Shown here: one piece after another, positions 11,671-25,200 of the stretch
Layout: the number at the start of each line of letters is the position of its first letter
Position numbering within the stretch: position 1 is the stretch's first letter
Source: Odiellus spinosus
Taxonomy: Eukaryota; Arthropoda; Arachnida; Opiliones; Phalangiidae
Assembly: GCA_963920705.1 (NCBI GenBank)
Contig: OY987227.1
Coordinates: forward strand, 17,323,434 to 17,387,433
DNA: 64,000 bases
Direction: 5' to 3'
The notes under the pieces: generated by a model
Told to the model about the DNA's origin: nothing
The model's input: the letters and a program-made list of their open reading frames with translations, nothing else
Databases searched by the model: none
Made by a program: the position numbers and the translations under genes

Positions 11671-14600
11671 TCCATGTCCCTCGTCAAAAGTTTTTCCAAC
11701 AGCAAAGGTCACGAGATTTGGAGCCCACGCTAGGAACCTATAATAGGCCGCTAAGTAATCAGCCTACGCTGGAAAAATTTGATCACGACGCCTCTTGTAC
11801 ATGAAAGATTTTGGTATAGGAAAATTAGTTCTATATATTTGAATGATACTAGAACTGCAAGTCTAATTATTTTATATTAATTAAACGATGAAACTACTAT
11901 GAAAAATGAAGAACAAAAAAAGATTTACTACCCCAGGCTTTATAGTTAAAATGGCCTTATTCTTAACTTACAAACAATTAATAAGCTAGTAATCAGTTTT
12001 AAACTTATTCGGAAAACGGGCTTAACAAGGATCCACAAGGTGTGTAGCAACGTTTCGGGTGTACAGCATAAATTTGATTGCGGCGCCCCATTTCATTTAC
12101 AGGCTCTTGAGGCCCCTTTTAAAAAGATTTGGCGCCCTTCCACGTTCCTAAGCCACTGGGATTAACAGATTTGAAACTAGGCCTTGGCAACTTTTATGCA
12201 GTTAGAGATCTTCTTTAGACTACTTTCAGCGGTTTTATAAAGAACACCGATAACGTTAAGACAATTTAAAGAGTAGTGATTTATGATTAGCCAAATTTAC
12301 CGTATTGGAGGATACATTATATCATAGGTTCAGAGTAAGAAAAAATACAGTTATAAGAAAAGAGAAAAAGTTTAAAAATAATATTTTGTAGCAAAATAAA
12401 TGGGCAAGCTATAAACCTCGGTACAGATCAATTTACAAATAGTTTTTTTGGAGCGCGTGCTAGGGAATGTTTCCGATATCGGTATATCCCCCTGAATATT
12501 ACGTAGAAAAATCTTTCTGTTGATTTTTTTTTTTTTTTTTTTTTTCCAAACAGGAACGAGGGAAGGCTTGCTATTGGATCTATTTATTGGAGATTCAAGA
12601 AACTCCATCTTGTACAAACATTTGAGACATGTACAATTCGTGTCTTAGGCGCGTTTTCTAGAAATCTCATAACAGAACAAACGCAAATATAGAAAAATAG
12701 GCTTAAAATCGGGTTATACTCCAAAAAAAAAGAGAGTGGATTTAAAAACCGAGTAAAGCTCGTTTATGGCGTTCGTGTCAGAAGAAAGGTCGTTTATTAG
12801 GCCTTAAAAAATAACCTTTAAAAAAGAGAATTACATTCTCAACCAGGCGAAGAAAGGAATACGTGGAAAGAGAAAAATCCACTTTTTTCGTATTAAAGCT
12901 TCTTATACGCCATCTTATTATAAGACAAAAACAATTATTTGAGTTAAAGCAGGTGTAACATAATAAACATCCCTTAAAGGTATGATAAATGCAAGGTTTT
13001 TCAAATAAAATGCTCGCAATGCTGCGCCGTATTGCAGTAAACCACAAATAATATTTTTATTTTTAGAAACCGAGCAATTTTGAAAATAATTTATAGTAAG
13101 AATGCGATGTTAAATTTAGGGCTGAAATAAAATACATATTTTGAGATTTTTACTTCGAGCGACTTTTCTGGGAAGTTTTATTTCTGGGAGGGGCCAAATA
13201 GGGGTCTGGGAATTGTGTGAAGTTTTGGGTCTGAACTTGGGAGAGTCGGCAAGGAAGACATTGAAACGTCATAAGCTTCTATCTCTCACATCAGTGTCAT
13301 CCCCATTAGTGAGGGAGTTAGTATTCTTTCTTACAAACGCTTCCTGAGTAAGATGTCAGGCTTCCTTTCCCCCTTGGATGTATGCTGTCTCCCTACAGGC
13401 AACACTAATCAACCATGGATTAATCCATGGATCAACGAAACCAGGGTTTCGATGTGGTAAATATCTTTATGTTATAAAATTCCAAAAGTGGTAAATAAGG
13501 TTAAATAATGGTAATTTGTTTTTAAAAAATATGATCAAATATTTTGTTCCAAATAATAATGGAAATGTAAGTTTATCGAATTGAAAAGTCTACTGTGTTA
13601 TAGAACATTGTTACATTTTCTAAGTTATATTTCGTATGGTTTATGGGTTAACAATACCTTGAGCGTGATTTTTTTTAAATATTCGAACAATTAATCTAAT
13701 GTCATCATATAGCCTCGGCCTCGGCCTCAGCACTTATACCAGAAAACTTAGAATGGAGTTCGGAGTATTGCAAACAAAAGGTGAAGTTTAATAGCGAGCT
13801 TGCCAGCGTGTGTTATGTGGGAAGGTCCATTCAGGGAGCTGCTAAAACCAAAAATCCCTTAGTTATAATCCGCTTATAGGGATTGGGTAAAAGAGGGAGT
13901 CAGTGAGGATGGGGTGAACCGCCTAGCTGCTTGGGGGTCCTACGCGCGTTTTGGGGGTTAGAAAATCACCAAACTCTATAACGTGCTTTCTCTCTCGAGT
14001 CACACACACATTCTCTTCCCACATCTAATCCAATTTTCTAGCCATCACATCTATTTTCGACCCTTTTCATTACTCGTTTTACACAAAAATGACGAAATAT
14101 TTGGGAAGAATATATCGAGCCCATAGCGTAATAAATAAATTTTATCGAAATTAAAAGAATATATTTAAATGATTAATTCAATTTAAATCAAATACGGGTT
14201 TTAAATGACAAGAATCGGACAGGCTTGGATATTTAGTTCAAAATGGCGATAACGAAATAAGCCTTTTAAAGGGACTCGAGATCATCGGCAAGCCTATAGT
14301 TTCAAAAATGTCACTTTGACGTCATTTAACAATGAACTTTATGTATAATTTGCAGTTTGATTATAAGTTATGAACTTTTGATATACTAAAAAAATCGTTA
14401 AGCCTATAAAAGTTTAATATAATACATTTATTAAAACAGTTAAGAATAAAATTTAAGGTTGAAACCAAATCAATTGGGCCTATTTTTAGATTTTGGAAAA
14501 CCAAGAGCAAGCCAGGAATATTATAAAATTATATCAACTGTCCCAATAGACATGTAAATACTTTTCTAAGCCCAAAATTGAATACAGTTTGGACTGCGCG

Positions 14601-15396
14601 TGTAGGAAATAAAAATAAAACAAGTTTGAATTTTCCTTTGATTTGGAAACAAAAATAAAAAATAAGGTATATAGTCGAGGCAACTGGTGATACAAAGTTG
14701 TAAACTATTCTGAGCTAGTTTCTCCATCTGAGAAACAAGAGCCAGGCAGAGCTGCGAATAAAATACAGAAAGAAAACTCCATCTCTCGTTTTCTCACTTC
14801 TCTGTTCTCTCTCGAGCTTCCATAAAGAGAGGGTTAAATGGAAAACTAAATTCAAACTATTCGATACTCAAACGACCACATCGACTAGTTAATTTCTAGA
14901 CATTTAATAATAAATAAACAAGTGCATTTTGGTTAATATATACTGTCTATCATTTAAAAATAAACTAGTCTTTTGTAGGAGTCCAATTTAAAGGAATATA
15001 AGCACAGTTTCTGAAATGAAAACTTAACTACTTTATCTTCGTTCGTTTATTCCTTTCGTAACATTTTTCAAAGCACAAGTCTTTCTTTACAAAGATTCCA
15101 TCATTTTTGGTATGATCCCTAAAATTATCGACTAAACACCGCTAAAATTCACAGCTCGAGACGAAAAGAGGGGCAAATATTAATTTAAACCAGAGGGCGA
15201 GAAAACAGAAGAGTTCAATTCCCTCTTAGGCGTTCCCAAATATATTTAACTGATAGAAGAAAGAAAGAAAAAAAATTAAAATGAGTAATATTAGTTGGGT
15301 TGTATGATTTTCAAAATGTGAATATATTTCTGTTGCAAGGTTTTTTTAATCCTTAATTTCCTTTTTCGGTATATTTATTTTGTTGATTTTCTATAG
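11671..15396. other. non-coding interval
   Basis: No gene supported. It contains homopolymer T runs (12521-12545), a short GGCCTC microrepeat near 13713-13728, and AT-rich sequence throughout. The open frames at 12372-12617, 12778-13047 and 13141-13347 have no recognisable features. Confidence 0.4.
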
Positions 15397-15457
15397 CTAT
15401 AAGATTTTATTTGTAAAATCGGCTGTGTTGATTCAGACTGACGAAGGCCTATACGAG
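15397..15457 (+). CDS. candidate internal coding exon, gene unknown
   Basis: The acceptor TTGATTTTCTATAG is followed by one base plus 20 codons, YKILFVKSAVLIQTDEGLYE, and a GTAAAA donor. Codons are mixed rather than low-complexity. I do not recognise the peptide. It is the same kind of short exon-like piece as those at 11.1 and 19.0 kb, and they may be one gene with introns of about 4 kb. Confidence 0.27.
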
Positions 15458-18400
15458 GTAAAAAGATTTCTTGCACAGTTACTGAACTTTTCAACAGTAA
15501 AAACTAAACTCCTTAAATCTCCATGCGTTTCTTCCTTAGATAATAAATTTTCAAAACAATTCACTACCATGAATTCTAATTATAGAAATTTCAACGTTAA
15601 TGGCTTTTTAAAACCAAAGCAATTAGACACAAGCTCCTCCCCCTTCAAATGGATTATAACCTTCAAGGTAATATAATAATTAGGGAAGGCTCCATTAAAA
15701 ATCACTAACTATAAGGGGCTGGAAAACACTGAAACATATATGGTTACATCCTTCTAATTATTAGGAATCGAAAAATGTATTTTTCTTTTTATCCTCCCTT
15801 TCATCCCCAGCTACCCTAACTACGATAAGAACCGCTCGGTGGCGCTACGTACGTGGGGAAAACATCGCGGGAATCCCGGGAGATTTTAAGCGGCTTTTAG
15901 AGACAGCCAAGCTCCAACCTACGCAGTTCTCGCGATGGTACGATCTATAAGCTAGGCAACTCCTATCGAATGAAAATGGAGGCTAAGAACTGTAGCTGGT
16001 CTATACCCTTTATCCATTCGTCTACACTGTACCTAAAAACTGCTTCAATAAAGTGAAACACATTTATATTGTATAGAATACTTTATGTCTAGTAACGGTG
16101 CACCCGGGCCTTGCTTTTCTATATTGATCAGTTGGACAATGAGTGGAAATAGAGAAAAGGCCTTGTGGTAAATTATACTTTGCTTTTTTGCCGAATGGCT
16201 ACAATATATAAAATTTTAGAACTATAACAGACGGCCGTGTACTAATTTCCTAAAATTTATCAGCCAATTTCAAGCTTGCAATGTTCGCACAAATAGTATA
16301 GCTAGAGACTTTAAACTTGGGGTTATTTAGCCAGAATACAAGTTAGAAAAAGTCGGACGTTTCAAGTGACCTTGTTACAATCATGGTCGAAGATGGTATG
16401 AATTATACTTGTTTCTTTTTCATGCCATAACCAAAAAAGAATATATATAATATTAAATTTCTCAACCATGATGAGTTAGGTATTTAAGTTGAAGAGGAGT
16501 GTGTGTTTGAAAGACTCCCCGAAAATTTAAAAAACAATTTGAGGTTTAGATTAATAAGAATCAATCTTATTAATTAAATAAGTTTAAATATGTTAGTTAT
16601 ACATATATTTCATACGCGATCTTGGTAATGGCATAGAAAGTCTCAAGAATATTCACAAGGAGAACCCATTGAGTTTCGAATATTTGAAATTTATATTCCT
16701 TTTTCATTTGCGAACCTTTGATTAACTATAGCTGGGGTCTTTGTTGATTTTGATCTATACTAAAAGTGCATATTTTATACCGCGAATATAGTCTATCTTC
16801 ATTTAATTAAAAAGTTCAGAAGTGGACACACGTACCTAATTTAAATAACGATTATACAACTTCTCCGTTTTCACTTCATCTTAAATAATTTTAATGATCG
16901 AACAAACATCTTGTTAGGTTCAAATTGAGAGTTAAGACTCATTTCAAATTAAATGGGGTTCTCAATAATTGGGTGCTTGGAAATGTTTTTTTTTATAAAA
17001 TGTATAAATCTGATGAAAAAAATCGATATTTCCAGATGCGGGTCAAACTAAAAGAAAAGAACAAGCAGTGAAGAGGAAAAAATGTGAAGTTGGTAACGAG
17101 TTCTTCGCCCACTTTCCTTTTTAGATACTCTAAAACCTATTTTTTGTCACTAAAGCGATCATGCTAATATGTCCGACGTCAAAAGACAGGGGATAAGATG
17201 TCGTTTGTCGTTAAACACGCTTTCGTTGGTTTTCGTGTATCCATCCCTACTAAATTTTCAAATTCGATGGACCCACCCTGTTGGCTTTTCGTGTGTTTAT
17301 CTCTATTAGATTTTGTCCATCCTACTTCGACCACGAAGACCAGTTCCAAAACTACCGTGGTACTACAAACCATCTTGTTTTTCTGTCTCGGTCTGTTCCG
17401 GCATTTTTTTTTTTTTTTTTCTTTTTTTTTCCCCACTGCTCCCCATTTTTAAATGCGAATTGTTTTTAAAGAGGTACTTATTAATTGGAAAAACTTTGTT
17501 ACCGGTATTGAATGGGACAGAATAAACCATTTTGACCAAGAGCTATCGAGTACGACGCCTTTGATATTGTTATAACCTCTACAAGGGCCAAAGAAATGCA
17601 AAACTTGCTCTCAGAGTGATTTTCTTCTGGCTCGAAAGCAACCATTGGAATTCGCTATAATACTCTATATATGATTTAACCATGTCCCGAGTGCTACAAG
17701 TATGGAAGACAGGGAGTTACACGATTGGTTAGAGGGAGAGATCAGTGATATGTGGATCTATTTTGATTTTAAAATCATTGGGATATATTTACCGAATGCT
17801 TAGATAGATCTTAGAATTAGTAGAAGAATCGATACTAAAAATCACTTTATTTTCCTCTTCATCCTCCCTTTAAGATACAGAGAGGGAGAAAAAAGGCTAT
17901 AGGGTGATCGGTAGCTAACCCAGTGACCTATATTCCGGAGATGGAGATATAGGGATGAGAGCGAGAGAGAAAGAGCGAGGGAGGTTTGGTATGGAAATTT
18001 CCTATACAGTACCTTTGTTTGATAGGATTGGGATGTGGGGATATTCTCATCCCTCGCATCGCGTCTCAGTCCCCACTCTCTATCCCATATTGTTGATCTT
18101 TTACGGTTATAGCAACTATACTACCATACGCTACTATACAGGTAGTTCCTTTTACCTCTGTTAGGGTTTGAAGGGTGAGGTGTTTTGCAAATCCCCTTTT
18201 ACAATATTCAAATTGCCTCGAAGGGAACGCTTTCTACTTATAAACCTTTTCCTATCGGCCATTTTCCACGGCTATTGAGGCTGCTATTTACCATGAACTT
18301 TAAATACTACACCCCCACTCAAATCCAGTCTTCCTCCCCACGTATTTTTGCGGGAAAAGGTTTATATTAGAGTTTTTTTGATAAATTTCTTCGAAATATC

Positions 18401-18477
18401 ATTTTCTTATTTTTCTTGAGCTCAAAAAATAATTTTGTTTATCTTGTTAAATTACCAATTTTTTTCGATTCAAGTCG

Positions 18478-18513
<36 letters not shown>

Positions 18514-19028
18514 GAAAATCAAAGCGCTGATCCCGAGATGATCAAATATTCTGATTGATTAAAAGTATATTCTGATGGTAAGATATCGTTAAAAAAACAG
18601 TATGATAGTGATAATAAATTTAACAGAACTAATTTGTGGGTTCCAAAATAATGGAAGAGTTTTAAGGCGCTCATTGGTTAGCTGATATTTTTGTCAGTCT
18701 GAAAATGCAGTTCAGGTAGGCTTAGCGGACTATTTTTTTTAATCAACTAATTAATTAATGAGAAGTATTTGGTGAGTTTTAACGAGGTTTTTATGATAAA
18801 GTTCCAACTCAGGTTTACGTCGCCTTTCCAGTTCAATTGTTAATGGCTTAAATTCTTGTTAATTAGGTTTAAAGTCGGTTTACGTAACACGTTTAGTCTG
18901 AAAATGTAAGGAGTAAAACACGTTTAAAAAGAATAGTTTTAACAAGTATCATTGAACGAACTAATTTTGGTTAATTTTTTTAAGAGAAAAAATAAGACGC
19001 CTACTCATATGCTATACTGAGTATACAG
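15458..19028. other. non-coding interval with long poly(A) and a GC-rich patch
   Basis: A short GC-rich patch lies at about 15830-15960. A run of about 35 A residues is at 18478-18512. The open frames at 17179-17525 overlap one another on both strands around a poly(T) tract and are shadows of low-complexity sequence. A family-E-like end (AAAATCACTT...CATCCTCCCTTTAAG) is at about 17838-17874. Confidence 0.4.
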
Positions 19029-19116
19029 ACCCTTGCTGTCTGAAGAGGAATATGGAGAAAGGACAGACCAGAAGCGCGCCTCCGAAGAGAACTTCCATAT
19101 TGATCGGATGATTCAG
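19029..19116 (+). CDS. candidate internal coding exon, gene unknown
   Basis: An acceptor (TGAGTATACAG) precedes one base plus 29 codons. The peptide begins PLLSEEEYGERTDQKRASEE and continues NFHIDRMIQ, followed by a GTATTG donor. The strongly charged composition and balanced codon use are more protein-like than neighbouring open frames. I cannot assign a family. Phase does not join directly to the exon-like piece at 15.4 kb. Confidence 0.32.
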
Positions 19117-20209
19117 GTATTGAACGTGGGAAGTTCATCCCAGAGTGGAGATCAGCGCCCAATTTTTTTAGGCTCTCATACTTTCAAGATGGTTTTATTT
19201 TATTTTTGTCTGTTCTTAAAGTGGGAAACCGTAAGGCCACGTAGTTTCTACTTTGTAGAGAAAGAATAGTTTTGTTATTTTGGGAATCGAGAGTGCGGAG
19301 GGGGTAAAAAGGCTAGTTTGAAAAATTCTTCAGCTATAATCAGCTCGCCCTAATAGCACCTTTCCCCCCAAATTTTAGTCCCCTGATTCTTTAACGGACG
19401 ACTAGCGTTCTCGCTGGTCCCGCTAGAACTATCAACAAAATTCGAGTCCAGGGGCACGTAGTTAAATTGTCCTTGGTGTTATATAATCTAATGGCACCTT
19501 TTCTTATTACCCCCGAAAATCACTTCATTGCTTCGAAAAGGTCGAACGAATTAAGCGTAGCATCATCTCACTAGCGGTTTTAGGATATTTCCCAGTTTCC
19601 TGAAGGCTAAGACTTGGATGTGGGAGCGAATGGGAGAGAGAGCGATTGAAGCGAAGTCTGATGCGGTTTACCTACGTCGTTATATGTTCAGCCAACTGTA
19701 GGAGTCTAGAAAGTGTGCCGCTATGGTTCATTCGCCTTTGAATTTGCACCACGTTCGAAACCAAACTTCTCAATATCTCAAAGAAACCAAATTAAGACAT
19801 TGAGAGAAGCCTTTCGATAAGGGCAAGTTGCAAACTTTAGCTAAACTATATAAAGGATAAGAGAGAAAAGAGAGCGTCAGTTACCATTCTTTTCCTTCCA
19901 GAGAATCAGTTTGAGTTTCCAGGAAGGATAAAGCTTCAAGTTCTTACTTATCTCTAAGATTTGGTTTCTTCGAGAACGAAGGAATCCTATATACATCCGA
20001 CTGTTCTTCAGACTCTATACTTATTAGAACAGAGAAGAATATCTTCCGTATTACTCGCGAGAAAGAGTGTCCAACAGGCTGATGAACTTTATCTCAATCC
20101 TAACGGATATTTACCACTAGGCGTATATGCGCTATCTTTGTGATTATTGTACAAGGTGTGAGTGTGACGGATAAACTGACAACAAGTGTGGACTCTCGTC
20201 TTATTCCAG

Positions 20210-20363
20210 AATTTTAACAAATATTGATGATCATGGTAAATTATTTCAGAGCATAGATACGGTTAAATCTGAAGTGTTACTATCGCAAGGACGAGATTAT
20301 GATGGGCTACAAATTAAAAAAGGTCTAAACTTTGAGGCGAATCAAACTGTTATTATTTTTTGA
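20210..20363 (+). CDS. candidate terminal coding exon, gene unknown
   Basis: The acceptor CTCGTCTTATTCCAG is followed by one base and 50 codons ending at TGA. The frame begins ILTNIDDHGKLFQSIDTVKS and ends ANQTVIIF. It is charged and mixed in composition, which is unusual for intergenic sequence here. No AATAAA signal is obvious just downstream. It could be a chance frame or a remnant of an old element. Confidence 0.2.
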
Positions 20364-20429
20364 AATTAAACCGGAACATAGTTTTCCCCACGCGTCTCTT
20401 ACTAGCTACCGTCACACTAGTGTATGCAA

Positions 20430-21041
20430 ATAGATTTTAAATGGTAAAACCAAACTAATATTTAAATCCTTCGGAATCGTTTTGAGCTCCAACTGTTCAC
20501 AACTTCACATGATCAGTGATCCTCATAAACCGATTTTTTATAGTTATAGGTTGAAGCAGAAGCCGATGAAACCCTCCTTTGAAGTCTACTACTCTAATGT
20601 TCCATATAGCGCGCCTCTCTGTATGGGTAAAATTCACGATTTTACGAGATAGGAGGGGTCCTACTTCATACCCCCCTATCTACGGAAAATTGGTAATTCT
20701 CTCTCTCCATAAACGACGACGTTTTTATGACGAACTCCAAGGCTGCTAGAGATATTCGTTGGATGAACTCCCGCTCCGAAAATATCTACCGTTAGGAGGC
20801 GTACGAATCGCGCTTTTTGAAACTAACCCATACAGAGAGGGGTAGACAAGACCCGGGAGTAATAGACTTCAAAGGAGGGTTTCATCGGCTTCTGGTTGAA
20901 GCCGCATCGGTTTGAATCTGGTTCCCGAAGCAGTTTCGAGAAAACGATTCAAATAGATTCAAGAAAAGTGCTTTCCCGTTCATCAGACTGCAGTGAAACA
21001 TTTTCAAATGGTTTGAATCGTCTCTAAGGCGTAGTATGAAC
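20430..21041 (-). mobile_element. family B copy, interrupted by a family C element
   Basis: The segment from about 20903 to 21041 (TCTGGTTCCCGAAGCAGTTT, then CTTTCCCGTTCATCAGACTG, ending near GGCGTAGTATGAAC) matches the right arm of the family B element at 2270-2400. The left portion before 20557 is more diverged. A 338-bp family C element is inserted between them with a target duplication, so family B is the older insertion. Confidence 0.6.
20557..20894. mobile_element. family C inverted-repeat element, copy 1, 7-bp TSD
   Basis: It starts CAGAAGCCGATGAAACCCTC and ends with the inverse, GAGGGTTTCATCGGCTTCTG. The arms pair over about 37 bp at the tip and again at CTCTCTGTATGGGT further in. 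It is flanked by the perfect 7-bp duplication GTTGAAG (20550-20556 and 20895-20901); a G before both copies also allows an 8-bp reading. It is exactly 338 bp, like the copy at 26.3 kb. No coding capacity beyond the fold. Confidence 0.85.
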
Positions 21042-22029
21042 AATATATTGTGAAAATTTTAGGTATTTCATTTGTTCATTTTTACTAAATTGTACAGGCG
21101 AGTTACTGTCATGGTCTAGGGTAAAAACTTACGATCTTAATGTGAAGAGTCTTTGACTTTTCAGTTAATATGAAATTGACCAAAAATCTAAACTCAATGA
21201 AATAAAGTAAAGTATTTACGTTTAGGCGTAAGTTATCGAGAATGCATCATCTTTTCCCTTTTGTCTAAAGTCCTGTGTGTAAACCATAAAACCAATATTT
21301 TTAGTTTATGGGTTCAATTGAGATTGGTCTCTTAGAGCTGAAAAGACACTCCTTGTATCAAAATAGTAATAATTTAAGTATGCCGGGAAGGATACATCTA
21401 CGTGTCATGTTTTTCTCAAAAAAATTAAGGTTTTATTACCGTGGATAGTGCATTTTTAAAATTCAAGAACACACCTTGTATATTACCGGGTTAACCCTTA
21501 GTACAAATTATACGCGTACGTATAGCGTCGAAAGTCTTATTATGGGCCTTGGGGCGAAACTTCTCGGTTACTTAACGCCACCGATTAACCACTCGCTTTT
21601 CGGAGATTTAAACTTCAAAGAAAAGGGACTTAGTTTGCCTCAAACTCCGCGATTTGGGGATGAAAACTCCTTTTGGCGTATAATTTTCCACCAGTTCGTC
21701 CCATTTTAGCTTTTCAGCAGAAATTTTATTAAAAGATCTTAACGGCATTGAGTCTCATTTTTAATTACAGCAGGTTCCGCGAGATTTCTAATTAAAAATG
21801 AAACGAAAATAGAATTGACGTTAAGATTTATTAAACGTCTTCAAAGGTAAATATTAAACACCCAGTTTAAAATATATACGGCGAATATATTCACCATTTC
21901 AAGTCTAAGCAGAAAATATCCTGGGCGATTTTAGGTTTTCCAACGAATATTAATAATAAATAAATTCATTAAGTTCATTAAAAACGAGTCAATTATGGCA
22001 GCATCACTTTAAAGATAAGGGGGAGCTCC
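21042..22029. other. non-coding interval
   Basis: One open frame at 21476-21709 (+, no ATG start) has mixed composition but no splice context or family resemblance that I can see. Nothing else stands out. Confidence 0.35.
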
Positions 22030-22275
22030 AAACAATAACCGCGTTCATACTAGGCCTTGGAATCGATTTAAACAGTTTCAAAACGTTCCACTAGAGTCGT
22101 GTGAACAGGAAACCGTCTTTTCTCGAATCGATTTGATTTCTCGAAACTGTTCGAGAACCAGTTCATATTTCGATTTCAACAGATAGATGAAGTTACGATA
22201 AATCGTGACGCTTAAAACGATTTCTGGCGATTTGAATATCGGTTTGATTTAACCGTTTCAAACCGATTACGAAAT
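22030..22275 (+). mobile_element. family B half-copy
   Basis: It begins at GTTCATACTAGGCCTTGGAA and continues through TTCCACTAGAGTCGTGTGAA, ATAGATGAAGTTACGATAAA and CGACTTAAAACG-like blocks to CGGTTTGATTTAACCG. This matches the left arm of the family B element at 1.6-1.9 kb and the inverse of its right arm. No opposing arm follows, so only one half is present. Confidence 0.65.
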
Positions 22276-25200
22276 CTAATAAATCATATTGAGAGAAATT
22301 TATAGCCTTGAATATTTTTCGATAAGTCCGGTTTGTCATTCGAAATGCACTTTTGGAGTGAAATGGATTAAATTGGGTTCCCAGAATAGCACACCTGCAC
22401 CTTATTCGTACTTTTCACGCTTTTCTTAACAAATTAGATGAGTATCTTAAATTAAAAGGTTCATTTTCGGTTACTAAGATGTACGGAGTTAACGTGTTAA
22501 GTGAGTCTGGTACGTAAAATATCTCCCAAATTAATTACGCCTCAAAAGGTTTCTATATAGAGTATATATAATATATAGATTAAAATATGATAACGATACC
22601 CGAGAAGGTGATATTATAATTAGGCGTCCATGAGAGGAGTTATTTCGCACTCAATATTACTACATCTACCTCGTTTTTAATTAAAACCCGATTAGTTTTT
22701 TCTTTTCACGACCTGCAGACTAAAATTTTCAAGTCGCAGTGGGTATTTTACGATCCCGTCGTTATTTTAGAACTGGCTTTATCTCCCACCCATTTTTCTA
22801 GGGGTTGAACTAACAATGTAAGCTATTAATTCGGCTGGCTTTACGTAAAACCGTAAAGGGCAAATGAAACGCGATGATTTTATAGAATTTAAAGTGAAAC
22901 TGTCACCATTTCTTTGCCTATATACTATACTATTAAAACGTCATATTCTAAATTGTATAACGCTCTTGGTTGATTCGTTTTTAAGAAACTTCTAACTAGA
23001 ATCTATATATTTTTTTCGATTGAGGACGTAATTTGAGTTAGAAACGTAGTAAACTATCTAATTCTTTTCTCAAAAAAAATCCAAACCATATAACGCACGT
23101 TTTGTTTTTGTATTAATTGTTAATTTGTTCCATTATATATAAAACTTGAGATGTTGATGATTTTTACTGTTCTTTAATTTAGCTTTAAAGTTTAAATTAA
23201 TCTCTAGTAAAATACCGATATCTTTTTTAAAGGATTTGGTTTCTTCAACGTTTCATTTCCCCTTTACAAACGTAGAATTTCCAGAGTTTGAAAAGAAATT
23301 GGCTAGTAAAAAAAGTAAACGGGTTTGCAAATATAAGGGAAGCGAACGACATTCAATAAAATCATGAAGTTTCTTATATAACATTTCCACGAAGAGATAG
23401 AAGCATATTATTTGGCGGTAAAATAAAAAATAAATAGAAAAGCATTGTATATTAGCAAATCAGTAAAGCTCCATTAGAAACTTCGGCAATACTATGCAAT
23501 GAATTAAAACGATACATTCTTATATTTAAACTTAGACATTATAAGCCCATTATGTCCCCAATAACTAAGTTTTGCCTTCATTGCAGCGTTATCAGAACCT
23601 CTGTGAATCGTGTTCTGTTCGGATCAGTTCAATATGGCAAGCACCTGTCTTACTCTCGACTAATCTCATTCATGCTTGACACACAAAAGTACTGGCAACA
23701 CTGAAGGAAAGCCAATATCCCTCTTCAGCGCGCGAATATTATTTATCCGAATTTTAAGAATCGTCCCAACTTCAAGAATTAGCAGCTTTTTGATAATTCC
23801 TGGTCCACTACACATAATTTAAATTATGAGGTTCCAAGGTCAATTATACGCTAAGCTAAACGGCTTTAAAAAATCGCGAGATCACAAGACAGTTCCAAAT
23901 GCAATGACAACATACAGAATTAACTGGGTATGTTCAGCAGTAGCTGGTGGCTTACTAATGGTCCCCAAGGCAATGACGTGTTTCTTATAACCTCAGCCAT
24001 TCTGAGAGTGTCGGAAACCGGGCTTTTAGCCCTTAGCGGAGGGAAATGACCAAGGAGTCTTCTCGATCGCGAAACTAATTGGCCTAAAGATAACGCCACA
24101 TCTATCGGAGCAATAAAATTTCGCGCGTATGTCCTAATAGGTGTTAAATTATCAATTCTGTATTCATTTCACACTCCCTTTTAAAAGATAAAATGTATCA
24201 AGTGAAGCGATAAGAATGAATTGATTTCGCGAAAGAGTATATTTCTCTCGAGTATCAAAACGATTAGGGTTCCTACTCTTGCATTTTTTTGGCTCCCAGC
24301 TTTCGGCATCCCACGCTCGCGTCCCTTATTTTGGATGTATTTAAATTCTAGAATATAAGTTAGGATTTTTTGGGGAGCTAAGCCTCAATCCGGGCAAAAA
24401 TAATCTTACAATAAAGTTTTTTTTAATACGCTTGGTTTGTTTCTCGGGCCGAGATATACGGTCGAGCCGTGCCTATATCCAATTTAGAGTCAATTCTCAA
24501 TGGAATTTCTTACTAAAGAAGGAAAAAAATGAAATTGCTGAGCCTCGACTCGGATCGCTTTACGCGAGGTACTAGACTTTACAGTAATGTTGCAGAGAAC
24601 CAAATGGGATTTAAGGTATTTTTGGGTGAAAAAAACAAAAAAAAAAAAAAAAATTCCGAGAAGGAATTGAGTATATGGATTTAGTTTTAATGTAAAATCA
24701 ATGATGCCAATTTTATTTTTTTACTGTGGGAAAATTTTTGAAAATAAAGGGTCGTTGAGAGTATAAAAAGGAAGATTGGAAAAAAGTTAGAAAGCAAAGT
24801 TTGAAGTCAACATGGTATAACTTTGATCTTCAATTTTAAATGCCAGAGCAAAAAGCAAAGTTATCCAGACCAAGTCCCGATGGAGAAGCTATGGTGGTCA
24901 TATTTTTCGAGTATATTAAGGATTGTCTAAGTGACGCATCTATTTATAACTCAAACTGAATTTAAGAAGCATTTATAGAAAGGGCTTTTAAAAAACAGAA
25001 ATAAACAATTATCAGTAAGATAGTTTTCACTTAAGGGGGGAAATCTCTTTCTCCCAGTGTTGCCAATTACTTGTGAGCGCAGAAATTAAGTAGGTAGAAC
25101 ATATTTGCCACTATCGTTCTGAGAAACATAACATTGCGTTCCAACGTTTCTAAGAGACAATAAATTATTCTATTTTAGGGCGACGTCAGTTCGCAATATC

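Noticed and set aside
17179-17525. Four overlapping open frames around 17.3 kb
   Set aside because: They are produced by a poly(T)/poly(C) tract; mutually antisense and low-complexity.
21476-21709. 77-residue frame with mixed composition
   Set aside because: No ATG, no acceptor that improves the case, and no family resemblance.
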